DNA from: Clostridia bacterium
Lineage (GTDB): Bacteria; Bacillota; Clostridia; Christensenellales; Aristaeellaceae
Reading direction: 5' to 3'
NCBI GenBank assembly: GCA_017429265.1
Contig: JAFRPG010000105.1
Coordinates: forward strand, 1-64,000
DNA: 64,000 bases
The notes beneath the pieces are model-generated. The model made no database searches, was not told where the DNA came from, and worked only from the letters and a program-made list of their open reading frames with translations. Both the position numbers and the translations under genes were made by a program. This document shows positions 25,564-35,532 of this stretch, piece by piece; positions within the stretch are counted from its first letter, which is position 1, and every line of letters begins with the position of its first letter.

Positions 25564-26895
25564 TCAGTCGGCCAGCGTTCCCATCGGATCCCATGGCTCG
25601 AGCACCTTCGGCTCCTGTGCCGCGAGATCCGCCAGTTCCCCGAGGTATTCCTTCTCAATGGCCGCCTGGAAGACATAGCGGTCGAACCAGGTATCGGAGC
25701 AGACATAGTAGCCCTTCACGCCGTTTTCGCCGCCCCAGCTGTTCTCGATCTTCCAGCGGTTCGGCTTTCCGTCGACGAGATTGACGCCGGTGATGACCAT
25801 CGCGTGGTTCATGGCCGCAAAGCCGTAGTCCAGGGCATCCTCCTTGCTGATCTCCAGATCGAGGCCGCTGAGCATCTCATAGCCGAAGCACCGGTCGTCC
25901 CAGATGCCGCGCTCGCGCTCCCCGTCGTGACCGACGTCGCTGCCGAACCAGACCACCTTGCCGGCCTCCAGCTGGCGGATGATCGCGCTCTTCATCTCCT
26001 CCATGCTCAGGTTGAGATGCACGACCGGGCGGCCGCCCTCCACATTGCCGAGGAAGCGGATCGTGTAGGTCCCGTGCAGTGGCTTGTCCGCGGTGGGCGC
26101 ATGGATCACGCTGACCGTGTCCCGCAGGATCCGGGCGGCATAGCGGTCGGCGAAGGCCCTGGGCGTCAGGCCGCGCTCGGCGTGGAAGACCTTTTCCTTG
26201 TCGGTGTACTCAAAGTCGAAGGTGCGGGGCGGCTCCCCGAAGCAGGAGCAGAGGAAGCCCCAGATCCGGCCGAGGACATCGTTCTTCAGTGCGCGGATCT
26301 CCTCCTCCGGAGCCCCGGCGGCGACAAGCCTGCGCAGCTTCGGCGCAGCGGCCTTCAGAGAGCGGTTGATCAGATAGTTCATCGTGCGGGTGTTGCCGGA
26401 CTGCCAGGTCTCGTCAAAGGCGTCCTTGGGCACGATGCCGTACTTTTCGACGATGTTGACGAACATGGTCCACTGCCCGCCGTCGTGCACGCCAGTCGAG
26501 AGCACGAACGCGACCGTGCGGTCGTCGGTCGGCAGCGCGGCCGTCTCGATGATCCGCTCAAGGAAATAATTGGCGCGCTCGAACTTGTCCCAGAAGGCCA
26601 GCCAGCTCTGGCTGAGTTCAAAGCTCTCCAGCTTCAGCTCCTTCGCGATGCCCTCGCGCAGGACGTTCGCGGCGGCGAAGAGCCAGCAGCGTCCGCTGTG
26701 CTCCTGGTTGGTCACGGGCAGGGTCTCCAGCTCCAGCGAGAAGCGCTGATGCATACGGTTCGCGGCCTGCTGGGAGAAGGCCACCTTTTTGATGTCGCTC
26801 GCGGAGAGCGCCAGCGCGGCGACCTGCCGTTCGGGACTGTTTCTCCAAGCCTCTGTCCACCGGTCGATCTGTTCCTGTCTGACTGTCCGATCCAT
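25564..26895 (-). CDS. pepC: Aminopeptidase C / bleomycin hydrolase (C1B peptidase), 443 aa
   Basis: Cytoplasmic cysteine aminopeptidase, usually a barrel-shaped hexamer. Catalytic Cys70 in 'TNQEHSGRCWLFAA', His in 'AMNHAMVITGV' and Asn in 'KIENSWGGENG' are all present; length matches the ~450-aa family. The first in-frame ATG is at 26913, but the ATG at 26895 is better spaced from AAAGGACG. Starts 31 bp after whiA; probably the fourth gene of the murB-rapZ-whiA transcript. Confidence 0.95.
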   Translation of the reverse strand: MDRTVRQEQIDRWTEAWRNSPERQVAALALSASDIKKVAFSQQAANRMHQRFSLELETLPVTNQEHSGRCWLFAAANVLREGIAKELKLESFELSQSWLAFWDKFERANYFLERIIETAALPTDDRTVAFVLSTGVHDGGQWTMFVNIVEKYGIVPKDAFDETWQSGNTRTMNYLINRSLKAAAPKLRRLVAAGAPEEEIRALKNDVLGRIWGFLCSCFGEPPRTFDFEYTDKEKVFHAERGLTPRAFADRYAARILRDTVSVIHAPTADKPLHGTYTIRFLGNVEGGRPVVHLNLSMEEMKSAIIRQLEAGKVVWFGSDVGHDGERERGIWDDRCFGYEMLSGLDLEISKEDALDYGFAAMNHAMVITGVNLVDGKPNRWKIENSWGGENGVKGYYVCSDTWFDRYVFQAAIEKEYLGELADLAAQEPKVLEPWDPMGTLAD

Positions 26896-26926
26896 GATAT
26901 CGCGTCCTTTCATAATAAGTTCGGAA

Positions 26927-27931
26927 TCATTCCGTGACTGTCCGCCGGTCCGGCTGCCGTGCGCCGTCCTCCCCGGCGGCGTTCAATTCCTCGCGTACCT
27001 CCCGTGCGGCCGCCAGCAGGCGCCGCATGCGCCCGTTGACCCCGCTCTTGCTGATCGGCGGATCCCGCAGCGCGCCCAGCTCCTCGAGGGCCGCGTCCGG
27101 GTGCTCCAGCCGCAGCTCGGCGATCTCCCGCAGGCCGGGCGGAAGCGTATACAGGCCGCGGTGGATCGCCAGCAGCTCGATAGCCTCCACCTGAGCCTGA
27201 GCCGCGGCCAGCTGGCGCTCGCTGTTGTGCTCGTCGCAGTTGGCGACGCGGTTGGCCTGGCCGCGCATCTGCCGGGTGATGCGGATGTTTTCCAGCTTCA
27301 TCATCGCGCCGGGGGCCTCCATCAGGGCCAGGGCGTCGGAGATCTCCTGCGCACCCTTGAGGTAGACGACCGGCAGGCCTCGCCGCACGACACGGTGCAC
27401 CGGCAGCCCGGAGCGTTCCATCTGTTTTCCGAGCAGCTCGCAGAAGCCCTCGTCCCGCGCGACGATCTCGAGATGGTATCCTTTCTCCGGTGACGTGATC
27501 GCACCTGCGCCGAGGAAGGCGCCGCGGATGTACGCCCTCCGGCAGCAGGCCTTGCCGATCTGCGGGTGCGGCAGGGTCCTGCGCAAGACGGGCCTGCCCG
27601 TCTCGTCGGGCTCCATCATGCGCAGCGCCGTCAGCAGCCACACGGCGTCCTCTCCCTCGATTGACAGCACGCAGCTGCGGCGTCCGCCGAGGCGCGCATG
27701 CTCCACAAAGACCAGCTGCGGCGTCAGGCCGAAAGGCTCCTTGAGCATGCGGAAGATCCGCCGCGCCAGCGCCGCGTTCTCCACCTGCCAGGAGATGCCG
27801 AAGCTGCCGCCGCCGCGCATGCTCAGGCTGCCCGATGTCTGCGTCAGGGCAGCCAGCTCCGTGATGGTGCAGCAGTCCCGCTCCAGCGGCAGACGGATCA
27901 GCTCCGCCTTGGCATCAGAGGAAAACGACAT
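26927..27931 (-). CDS. whiA: Sporulation/cell-division regulator WhiA, 334 aa
   Basis: DNA-binding protein with an N-terminal homing-endonuclease-like LAGLIDADG fold ('CCRRAYIRGAFLGAGAITSPEKGYHLE', about 130-155) and a C-terminal HTH ('LEELGALRDPPISKSGVNGRMRRL', about 287-310), both recognisable. Start 'MSFSSDAKAELIRLP' is typical. ATG at 27931, 27 bp after rapZ. In most Firmicutes yvcK (mgfK) lies between rapZ and whiA; it is absent here. Confidence 0.96.
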   Translation of the reverse strand: MSFSSDAKAELIRLPLERDCCTITELAALTQTSGSLSMRGGGSFGISWQVENAALARRIFRMLKEPFGLTPQLVFVEHARLGGRRSCVLSIEGEDAVWLLTALRMMEPDETGRPVLRRTLPHPQIGKACCRRAYIRGAFLGAGAITSPEKGYHLEIVARDEGFCELLGKQMERSGLPVHRVVRRGLPVVYLKGAQEISDALALMEAPGAMMKLENIRITRQMRGQANRVANCDEHNSERQLAAAQAQVEAIELLAIHRGLYTLPPGLREIAELRLEHPDAALEELGALRDPPISKSGVNGRMRRLLAAAREVREELNAAGEDGARQPDRRTVTE

Positions 27932-27958
27932 GCCGGTCCCTCCTTCCGGTCCCGCCGC

Positions 27959-28855
27959 TCAGTTCTGCCCGATCCATCTCGCCTGCTCGAGCTGAACGTC
28001 GCGGTGTTCGATCTGGACGATGCATTCCTGCTCCCTGAACCAGGCGGCCAGGGCCTCGGCGATCGCCACGCTGCGGTGTGCGCCGCCCGTGCAGCCGACC
28101 GCGATGACGAGCCTGCGTTTGCCCTCGGCGCGGTAGTTCGGCAGGAGGAAGGCCAGCAGGTCTTTCGTCTTCTCCAGAAACACCCGCGTCGTCTCATGCC
28201 CGAGCACGAACTCCCGGACATCGTCGTCCAGGCCCGAATGCCTGCACAGTTCCGGGATGTAGAACGGGTTCGGGAGGAAGCGGACGTCGAAGACCAGGTC
28301 CGACTGGCGCGGGATGCCCCGCTTGAAGCCGAAGGACATGATCTCCACGCGCATCGGATCCTGGATGTCGTCGTTGTTCTCCCGGAAGATCTCGCGCAGG
28401 CGCCGCAGCAGGGCTTTGGGGGTCATGCCCGAGGTGTCGATCAGGTAGGACGCCGACTCCCGCAGGGGCTGGAGCAGCGCGCGCTCCCTCGCAATGGCCT
28501 CCGTCAGGGAGACGCCGTCCGCGCAGAGCGGATGCTCGCGCCGGGTCTCCTTGAAGCGGTCCACCAGCACCTCGTCGCTGGCCTCGAGAAAGATCGACTC
28601 GACCGGCTGCTCCAGCTGCTGGGCGTCCCGGAAAAGGGTGTGCACGTTCTGCGCGTCGAACAGGGCGCCCGAGCGCACGTCCACCGAGAAGGCCGCCACC
28701 TGGGCCGAGAGCACCGTCCGCTCGCAGATCGCGATCAGTTCGGGGATCATGCCGGGCGGCAGATTGTCCACGCAGAAAGCGCCGAGGTCCTCCAGGTCCC
28801 GCAGGGCCAGCGTCTTGCCGGCCCCGCTCATGCCGGTCAGCAGCAGGTATCGCAT
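27959..28855 (-). CDS. rapZ: RNase adapter / nucleotide-binding protein RapZ (YvcJ), 298 aa
   Basis: P-loop protein with Walker A GMSGAGKT at residues 8-15 and the characteristic '[30 protein letters not shown]'-type segment (seen here as '[20 protein letters not shown]'), and C-terminal '[19 protein letters not shown]'. Controls glucosamine-6-phosphate synthase levels via small RNAs in enterobacteria; in Firmicutes it affects competence and metabolism. ATG at 28855, 18 bp after murB. Confidence 0.97.
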   Translation of the reverse strand: [298 protein letters not shown]

Positions 28856-28873
28856 TCTGTTCTCATCCCTCCG

Positions 28874-29785
28874 TCACGCTTCGCCGAGGATCCGGATCTC
28901 CGGCTCCAGGCACACGCCGCATTTCTCCTCCACAATGTCCCGGACGCGCCGCATCAGTTCCTCAAAGTCCGCCGCGGTCCCGCCGAGATTGACCAGGAAG
29001 CCCGCGTGCTTCTCGCTGACCGCCGCCCCGCCGACCCGCATGCCCTTCAGGCCGCACTGATCGATCAGAGCCGCCGCGAAATACCCCTCCGGCCGCTTGA
29101 AGGTCGATCCCGCGCTGGGCTGCTGAAGGGGCTGTTTTTCGCTGCGCCTCGCGTTGAGGTCGGCCATCTCCGCCTCGATCTGCGCCCGGTCGCCCTCGCG
29201 GAGCGTGAAGCCGGCCCGCGTCACGATCCCGTCCTCGTCCTGCAGGCGGCTGTGACGGTAGCCGAAACCCAGTTCGTCCCGCGAATAGCGGAAACGGCTG
29301 CCGTCCGGCCGGACACCCTCGGCCCAGGATGTGACCTGACACATCTCCCCGCCGTAGGCCCCCGCGTTCATCAGCACGCCTCCGCCCACCGTGCCCGGGA
29401 TGCCGGAGGCGAAGGCCAGCCCGGCCAGTCCGCTGACGGCGGCATGATGCGCGAGCTCGGTCAGCGTCGTCCCGGCCATCGCCGTGAGCGAGGTCCCGTC
29501 GGTCTCGATGCCTTTCATCCGGCGGCCGATCCGGATCACCAGCCCGCGGATCCCGCCGTCCCGCACGAGGAGGTTGGACCCCCGGCCGATCACCGTCACC
29601 GGGACGCTCCGCTCTCCCGCGAGGGCGAGCATCCGCAGGAGCTCCTCTTCTGTCGCCGGCTCCGCCAGCAGATCCGCGGGTCCGCCGAGCCGCAGCGTCG
29701 TGCAGGCTGCCATCGGACAGTCGCGCTGCAGAGCCTCCGCCGGGAACGCATTCTCAAACGCTCCGATCCAATTCTTGTCCGCCAT
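28874..29785 (-). CDS. murB: UDP-N-acetylenolpyruvoylglucosamine reductase MurB, 303 aa
   Basis: FAD/NADPH-dependent second step of UDP-MurNAc synthesis. FAD-binding motifs 'VIGRGSNLLVRDGGIRG' (about 62-78) and 'GIPGTVGGGVLMNAGAYGG' (about 128-146), with the 'SAGSTFKRPEG' catalytic serine loop near 229; short type IIa-like form. ATG at 29785 after GGGAGGGTG. Heads the operon murB-rapZ-whiA-pepC-LRR from the promoter at 29809-29837. Confidence 0.97.
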   Translation of the reverse strand: MADKNWIGAFENAFPAEALQRDCPMAACTTLRLGGPADLLAEPATEEELLRMLALAGERSVPVTVIGRGSNLLVRDGGIRGLVIRIGRRMKGIETDGTSLTAMAGTTLTELAHHAAVSGLAGLAFASGIPGTVGGGVLMNAGAYGGEMCQVTSWAEGVRPDGSRFRYSRDELGFGYRHSRLQDEDGIVTRAGFTLREGDRAQIEAEMADLNARRSEKQPLQQPSAGSTFKRPEGYFAAALIDQCGLKGMRVGGAAVSEKHAGFLVNLGGTAADFEELMRRVRDIVEEKCGVCLEPEIRILGEA

Positions 29786-29808
29786 TTCACACCCTCCCTG
29801 TCACGGGT

Positions 29809-29837
29809 ATTTTACACGATTTTTGCCCGGCATGCAA
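29809..29837 (-). promoter_or_regulatory. Promoter of murB-rapZ-whiA-pepC-LRR
   Basis: Read leftward: TTGCAT (29832-29837), 17 bp, TAAAAT (29809-29814). Confidence 0.7.
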
Positions 29838-29869
29838 TGGATCGGCAGCAGTTTCTGTCCCTGCGCGCC

Positions 29870-29897
29870 TTGCGTCCTTTCGATTCTGTGGTACAAT
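29870..29897 (+). promoter_or_regulatory. Promoter of the glycerophosphodiesterase gene
   Basis: TTGCGT (29870-29875), 16 bp, TACAAT (29892-29897). Confidence 0.6.
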
Positions 29898-29939
29898 GGA
29901 CGTGCCGTCATATTCCGTTCATGGTCTGGAGGGATCGTC

Positions 29940-30773
29940 ATGCTTCTCGTGTTTCTGTTGATCCCGGTCGTGCTGGCGGGCCTGTATGTGTTCTGCCTGC
30001 TGCCGCAGCTGCCGCGCCGTTCGATGGAGCCGTTCCTCGGCCGGGATTACGCGCACCGCGGGCTGTTCGACAATGAGGGGATCCCGGAAAACTCCCTGCC
30101 CGCCTTCCGCCGCGCCGCGGAGCAGGGCTTCGGCATCGAGCTGGACGTCCAGCGCGCCGCCGACGGCACCCTGATGGTCTTCCACGACGACGGGCTTGAG
30201 CGGATGTGCGGTATCCGCCGCGATCTCGGCGCCTGCACGTTCAACGAGCTGCGCGCGGCTCATCTGCTCGACACAGAGGAGCTGATCCCGACCTTCGCCG
30301 AGGTCCTGCAGACCGTTCGCGGCCGTGTCCCCCTGATCGTCGAGATCAAGGCCGGCGCCAACCTCGCCGGGACCTGCGCGCAGGTGGACGCCGCCCTGCA
30401 GCGGTATCCGGGCCTCGCCTGCATCGAGAGCTTCGACCCGCGCGCCGTCCGCTGGTTCCGCAGGCACAGCCCGCAGCGGATCCGCGGTCAGCTCGTCTTC
30501 TCCCCCTACCGGCACAGACCGCTCAGGCGCGACCTGAAGTCGTACTTTCTCTCCGCCATGCCGGGGAATGTGCTGACCAGGCCCGACTTTATCGCGCACG
30601 AGGTGGAAAGCGCCCGGCATCCGGCTTTCCTGCTCGCGCGAAAACTCGGCGCGCGGACGGTCGCCTGGACGGTCCGGAGCCAGGAGCAGATGGACAGCCT
30701 GCGCGGCAGCTGGGACCTGCAGATCTTCGACAGCTTCGTCCCGGAGCGGCGGAGCGAAGAGCCCTCAGACTGA
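29940..30773 (+). CDS. Glycerophosphodiester phosphodiesterase (GDPD), 277 aa
   Basis: Hydrolyses glycerophosphodiesters to glycerol-3-phosphate and alcohol. One N-terminal hydrophobic segment (about residues 2-20) suggests membrane attachment. The TIM barrel starts 'YAHRGLFDNEGIPENSLPAF', with the metal/catalytic residues His-Arg, 'ELDVQ' (Glu, Asp) and 'VFHDD' (His) in family positions; 'VEIKAG' is the later Glu-x-Lys strand. ATG at 29940 follows GGAGGG. Its 3' end overlaps the converging GNAT gene by 9 bp. Confidence 0.93.
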   Translation: MLLVFLLIPVVLAGLYVFCLLPQLPRRSMEPFLGRDYAHRGLFDNEGIPENSLPAFRRAAEQGFGIELDVQRAADGTLMVFHDDGLERMCGIRRDLGACTFNELRAAHLLDTEELIPTFAEVLQTVRGRVPLIVEIKAGANLAGTCAQVDAALQRYPGLACIESFDPRAVRWFRRHSPQRIRGQLVFSPYRHRPLRRDLKSYFLSAMPGNVLTRPDFIAHEVESARHPAFLLARKLGARTVAWTVRSQEQMDSLRGSWDLQIFDSFVPERRSEEPSD

Positions 30774-31412
30774 GGCGTCCGCCTGTCCGTCCGCGAGGAT
30801 CTCCTCCGGCGGCGCCGGCTCGAAATCCCTCAGCGCCGGGTGATCTGTCAGCGTACGCACGATCCGCCAGCCCATACGGTTCCGCTCGGCGTTGCGCGGG
30901 ATCGGACGGAAGCCGAGGTCAAGGTACACTTTGCAGGCCAGCCAGGTCGTCGTCTGCGTCGGGATGGCGGCGCGGGTGTAGCCGAGTTCCCGCATCCGGT
31001 GCAGCGTGCGCAGGATCAGCGGCTTGGAGAGGCCGCGGCTCTGCTCATCCCTGCGGACGGCCACCCAGTGCAGCATGCCGTTGACCCCGTCGTCCTCCCG
31101 GCGGATGTCGAAGAAAGCCGTGGCCGTGGCGACCTTCTCCCCGGCGCTGTTCACGACGAACAGCATGCGCTCCGGGAGAAGGTCCTCATACAGCGCGTAG
31201 TATCGCTGCCAGGCTTCCTGGCCTTCCTTCTCATCGTCAAACTCCTTTGCGCTCTTCTCGATGGCGATCCACGCGTCCCGGTCCCCCGGCGCATAGAAAG
31301 CGAAGCGGTAGCCCTCCGGCAGCGGGCGCTCCGGCAGGTCCTCCAGCGACCGCTCCAGCGCGAGTTCATAGTACCGGATCCTCGCGTCATGATTGTCGAA
31401 CTCGGGCAGCAA
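30765..31412 (-). CDS. GNAT-family N-acetyltransferase, 215 aa
   Basis: Acetyl-CoA-dependent transferase, substrate unknown. The GNAT core spans about residues 35-175: 'VATATAFFDIR' (beta4), 'GMLHWVAVRRDEQSRGLSKPLILRTL' with a relaxed acetyl-CoA loop (RDEQSRGLS), and 'YLDLGFRPIP' (motif B). Starts with TTG at 31412, preceded by AAGGAAG at 9 bp; the next ATG would remove the first strand. Monocistronic and convergent with the GDPD gene. Confidence 0.82.
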   Translation of the reverse strand: MLPEFDNHDARIRYYELALERSLEDLPERPLPEGYRFAFYAPGDRDAWIAIEKSAKEFDDEKEGQEAWQRYYALYEDLLPERMLFVVNSAGEKVATATAFFDIRREDDGVNGMLHWVAVRRDEQSRGLSKPLILRTLHRMRELGYTRAAIPTQTTTWLACKVYLDLGFRPIPRNAERNRMGWRIVRTLTDHPALRDFEPAPPEEILADGQADASV

Positions 31413-31542
31413 GCGTCAGCACTTCCTTTCCTGATGAACATTGTCTTCATCATACATCGACGGCCCCGGAAGATCAACCGTTTCCGCACATTTCCGTCGG
31501 CCCGGCAAATCCCCTGACCGACAAGATCCGGAGGTGACCTTT

Positions 31543-32979
31543 ATGTCAGCAAAACCGTTTGTCTTCTGGTCCTCGCCCGAGGAAGCCGGCGTTTCCTCGG
31601 CGGGTCTGCTCCGCTTCCTCGACGCGTGGGAGCGGGAGCGCGGCACGGTACAGTTCCACAGCATGATCCTCCTGCGGCACGGGAAGATCGTGTGCAGGAT
31701 GAACTTCGCCCCCTATGACGATGTGACCCCGCACACCATGTTTTCCCTGAGCAAGTCCTTCACCAGCGCGGCCGCCGGTTTCGCGGTCAGCGAGGGGAAG
31801 CTCCGCTGGGACAGCAGCGTCGTCGACGTCCTGCCCGAGGAGATCCCGGAAGGACGCGCGGAGGAACTTCGATGCGTCACGCTGGAGGCCTTGCTCTGCA
31901 TGGGCTCCGGCCTGGATCCGGCCTCGGACTCCCCCTCCCGGACCCCGGGCGTCACCTGGGCGCGCCACGTCCTGAGCCACAAGCTGGTGCACCCGCCCAT
32001 GACCCATTTCCACTACAATTCCTTCGGCACCTATCTGGTCTCCTGCATGGTGCAGAAAGCCGTCGGCGAGAACATCCGGGATTACCTGATCCCGCGCCTG
32101 TTTCAGCCGCTCGGCATCGGGGTCCCCGAGTGGGACATGAGCCCGGAGGGCGTGTGCTGCGGCGGCTTCGGCCTGCACCTGAAGGCTGAGGACATTGCCC
32201 GCTTCGGCCAGTGCCTGCTGCAGAAGGGCGTCCGGGACGGCCGTCAGGTGCTCCCCGAGGGCTGGGTGGAACTCGCCACGCGCGAGCATATCGCGAATTA
32301 CACCGACGAGCGCGAGGAGGGCAACGAGTGGGGCCAGGGCTACGGCTTCCAGTTCTGGCGCTGTATCGGCGGGCGCTATCGCGGCGACGGCGCGATGGGT
32401 CAGGCCTGCATCGTGGACGAGGCCCGTGACGCCGTGCTGGCCGTCACCTGCGGCACCGGCGACATGGGCACCGAGTTCCGGCTGATCCGCGAGCACATCT
32501 TCCCGGCCTTCGATGCCCCGGCCGGCACACAGGCCGAGCAGGCCGCGCTGCGGGAGCGTATCGGCGCCCTCGCCTACACTTTCCCTGCGGACGACGGGAG
32601 CGACCGGCCCCTGCCCGATGGCGTTTTCGAAATGCCCTTCCAGGGCAGGACCCTGCGGCTCAGCCTGCGCATGTTCGAGGCACTGGACCAGCTGGAAATA
32701 CGCATGCGCTTCAGTGAATCGGAGGAGATCCTCTTCTCTCTGCCCCGCGGGAAGGCCGGTCTGTGCGCTGCGGTCCCCAACGGCCGCGTTTTCCTCCGGT
32801 ATTTCGGCTGCTTCGGCTGGGATAAGGGGACCCTGCGCGTCTGCCTGCGCTCTCCGGACGGCCCCGACACGATGGACGGCATCCTCTCCTGGACGCGGGA
32901 CAGCCTGCATTTCGACGGCACCGGGGTCGATTTCCCTTCCGGATCGCTGACCTTCACAAGGGTCCCGGCGCAGGCCTGA
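31543..32979 (+). CDS. Serine hydrolase, class C beta-lactamase/penicillin-binding-like, 478 aa
   Basis: Beta-lactamase-fold esterase or peptidase. SxxK motif with Ser68-Lys71 ('MFSLSKSFT'), a Tyr-x-Asn-like motif in 'HFHYNSFG' near residue 160, and 'GAMGQACIV' in the position of the third (HxG/KTG-like) element near 285. A C-terminal lipocalin-like beta region (about 340-478) follows. No signal peptide, so a cytoplasmic esterase-type activity is more likely than cell-wall action. ATG at 31543 with GGAGGTGACC; an upstream in-frame start at 31441 lies in the intergenic region. Confidence 0.88.
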   Translation: MSAKPFVFWSSPEEAGVSSAGLLRFLDAWERERGTVQFHSMILLRHGKIVCRMNFAPYDDVTPHTMFSLSKSFTSAAAGFAVSEGKLRWDSSVVDVLPEEIPEGRAEELRCVTLEALLCMGSGLDPASDSPSRTPGVTWARHVLSHKLVHPPMTHFHYNSFGTYLVSCMVQKAVGENIRDYLIPRLFQPLGIGVPEWDMSPEGVCCGGFGLHLKAEDIARFGQCLLQKGVRDGRQVLPEGWVELATREHIANYTDEREEGNEWGQGYGFQFWRCIGGRYRGDGAMGQACIVDEARDAVLAVTCGTGDMGTEFRLIREHIFPAFDAPAGTQAEQAALRERIGALAYTFPADDGSDRPLPDGVFEMPFQGRTLRLSLRMFEALDQLEIRMRFSESEEILFSLPRGKAGLCAAVPNGRVFLRYFGCFGWDKGTLRVCLRSPDGPDTMDGILSWTRDSLHFDGTGVDFPSGSLTFTRVPAQA

Positions 32980-33027
32980 CAGGGCGCTGCGGGGGTCCGT
33001 TCGGAAAGGTGGCGCAGTTTTTACAAC

Positions 33028-33053
33028 ATTCCGTCACAGAATGCCGTTTTTTG
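33028..33053 (+). terminator. Possible terminator of the serine-hydrolase gene
   Basis: Short stem CATTC (33028-33032) / GAATG (33040-33044), then CC-G and six T. It runs straight into the rpsU promoter. Confidence 0.45.
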
Positions 33054-33055
33054 GC

Positions 33056-33084
33056 TTGACGGAAGCACGCATTGGCGCTATAAT
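33056..33084 (+). promoter_or_regulatory. Promoter of rpsU
   Basis: TTGACG (33056-33061), 17 bp, TATAAT (33079-33084). Confidence 0.85.
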
Positions 33085-33157
33085 ACCTGTACGGTTCGCC
33101 CACCGTCCGTCTTGCCGACACCGAGTCAAGGCGAGATGTGCGAGAGGAGGGATTAGA

Positions 33158-33331
33158 GTGTCTGAGGTTCGTGTACGTGAGAACGAGTCGCTGGAAAGCG
33201 CGCTCAAGCGCTTCAAGCGTCAGTGCGCCCGCGCCGGCGTCATCCAGGAAGTCCGCAAGCGTGAGCATTATGAAAAGCCCAGCGTCAAGCGCAAGAAGAA
33301 GGCCGAAGCTGCCCGCAAGCGCAAGTGGTAA
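33158..33331 (+). CDS. rpsU: 30S ribosomal protein S21, 57 aa
   Basis: Small very basic protein of the 30S platform near the anti-Shine-Dalgarno end of 16S rRNA. Sequence '[20 protein letters not shown]' is diagnostic and the tail '[14 protein letters not shown]' is typical. Start is GTG at 33158 with GAGAGGAGGG ahead; a longer upstream frame has no support. Strong own promoter, a ~73-base leader and a perfect terminator make it monocistronic. Confidence 0.97.
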   Translation: MSEVRVRENESLESALKRFKRQCARAGVIQEVRKREHYEKPSVKRKKKAEAARKRKW

Positions 33332-33342
33332 TGGCCCGATCG

Positions 33343-33379
33343 AATTCCTCTCCGCATCGCCGGAGAGGAATTTTGTTTT
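33343..33379 (+). terminator. Terminator of rpsU
   Basis: Perfect 12-bp stem AATTCCTCTCCG (33343-33354) / CGGAGAGGAATT (33361-33372), loop of 6, then TTGTTTT. Confidence 0.92.
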
Positions 33380-33407
33380 CTCTGTGCTCTCCTTCCCCAC
33401 GCGAGGC

Positions 33408-33436
33408 TTGCATTCCGGGAGCATATCTGTTACAAT
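33408..33436 (+). promoter_or_regulatory. Promoter of plsX-acpP-rnc
   Basis: TTGCAT (33408-33413), 17 bp, TACAAT (33431-33436). Confidence 0.7.
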
Positions 33437-33465
33437 ACCGGCGTATTCATGGAGGAGGGATCACC

Positions 33466-34467
33466 ATGCGGATCTTTGTGGATGCGATGGGCGGAGACAA
33501 TGCGCCTCAGGCGCCCGTGGAAGGGTGCATCGAAGCCCTGCGCAAGTACCCGGACCTGGAGATCACCCTGGCCGGCGTCCTGAGTGAGGTGGAGCCCCTG
33601 CTGAAGGAGTGCGACGACGTGCGCGGGCGCATCACCCTGCTGGATGCCCCGGAGGTCATCACCAACAACGAGCACCCGATGATGGGCGTGCGGACCAAGA
33701 AAAACTCCGCCACCGTGATCGGCATGCTGCAGGTCCGCAACGGCGAAGCGGAAGGCTTCGTCTCCGCGGGCTCCACCGGTGCGACCCTGGCCGGCGGCAT
33801 GCTGCGCCTCGGACGCATCCCGGGCATCGACCGCCCGGCCCTGGCTCCCCTCCTGCCCGACGGCAAACGCGGAAGCCTCCTGATCGACTGCGGCGCCAAC
33901 GTGGACTGCAAACCCGACTACCTCGTCCAGTTCGGCCTGATGGGCAGCGCTTACATGAAGGGCGTCATGGGTCTGTCCGACCCGCGGGTCGGCCTGATCA
34001 ACATCGGTGCGGAGGCCGAAAAGGGCAACGCCCTCGTCAAGGAGACCTATCCCCTGATGGAGAAGGCCCCCTACCGCTTCGTCGGCAACGTCGAGGCCCG
34101 CGATCTGCTGTCGGACACCGCGGACGTGCTGGTCTGCGACGGCTTCAGCGGCAACCTCGTGCTCAAGTTCATGGAGGGCGTCGCGGGCACGCTGATGAAG
34201 ATCATCAAGACCGAGCTCGTCGCGGACACCCGCTCGAAGATCGGCGCGCTGATCGCCAAGCCTGCCTTTAAGCGCGTGAAGAAGGCCATGGACTACAGCG
34301 AGGTCGGCGGCGCTCCCCTGCTCGGCGTGCAGGGCGCCGTGGTCAAAGCGCACGGATCTTCCAACGGCCACGCCTTTGCCTGCGCCATCGGCCAGTGCGT
34401 CAAGATGATCAGCGGCAAGGTCCCGCAGATCATCGAGGAGGGGCTCTCGGCCCTGACCGCCGAATAA
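33466..34467 (+). CDS. plsX: Phosphate acyltransferase PlsX, 333 aa
   Basis: Makes acyl-phosphate from acyl-ACP for phospholipid synthesis. Starts with the hallmark 'RIFVDAMGGDNAPQAP', with 'GFVSAGSTGATLAGG' near 100 and 'VCDGFSGNLVLKFMEG' near 225. ATG at 33466 with GGAGGAGGG; the longer open frame overlaps the rpsU terminator. First gene of plsX-acpP-rnc, a familiar Firmicutes order, though fabD and fabG, often in between, are missing. Confidence 0.97.
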   Translation: MRIFVDAMGGDNAPQAPVEGCIEALRKYPDLEITLAGVLSEVEPLLKECDDVRGRITLLDAPEVITNNEHPMMGVRTKKNSATVIGMLQVRNGEAEGFVSAGSTGATLAGGMLRLGRIPGIDRPALAPLLPDGKRGSLLIDCGANVDCKPDYLVQFGLMGSAYMKGVMGLSDPRVGLINIGAEAEKGNALVKETYPLMEKAPYRFVGNVEARDLLSDTADVLVCDGFSGNLVLKFMEGVAGTLMKIIKTELVADTRSKIGALIAKPAFKRVKKAMDYSEVGGAPLLGVQGAVVKAHGSSNGHAFACAIGQCVKMISGKVPQIIEEGLSALTAE

Positions 34468-34544
34468 CGAAGAAGCATCTCCGTCACCGACGGATTTGCC
34501 GTATATTACCGATTCATCCCATTCATCGCAAGGAGGAAACCGTC

Positions 34545-34769
34545 ATGTTCGATACCATCAAGGAACTCATCGCCAAGCAGCTCAAAGCCGACCCCGCCGC
34601 CATCACCCCCGACAGCCGTCTGGTGGAAGACCTGAAAGCCGACAGTGCCAACATCATGGTCATGATCATGGATCTGGAAGACCAGTTCGGCATCACGGTC
34701 GAGGACGATCAGATCATGAAGATGAAGACCGTCAAGGACGTGGTCGATTACATCGAGCAGCACAAGTGA
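34545..34769 (+). CDS. acpP: Acyl carrier protein, 74 aa
   Basis: Acidic four-helix carrier for fatty acids. The phosphopantetheine attachment site is in 'LKADSANIMVM'; the usual ADSL becomes ADSA, placing Ala after the modified serine. 'DLEDQFGITVEDDQIMKMKTV' is a normal helix II-III. ATG at 34545 with AAGGAGGAAA. Lies 77 bp after plsX and 73 bp before rnc, probably one transcript. Confidence 0.95.
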   Translation: MFDTIKELIAKQLKADPAAITPDSRLVEDLKADSANIMVMIMDLEDQFGITVEDDQIMKMKTVKDVVDYIEQHK

Positions 34770-34842
34770 TCCACCGATCCAGGGCGCGGTTTGAACAACT
34801 GCGCCTGTTTTGTCGTTGGCTTCGGCCGGAGGTCTGTGTACT

Positions 34843-35532
<690 letters not shown>

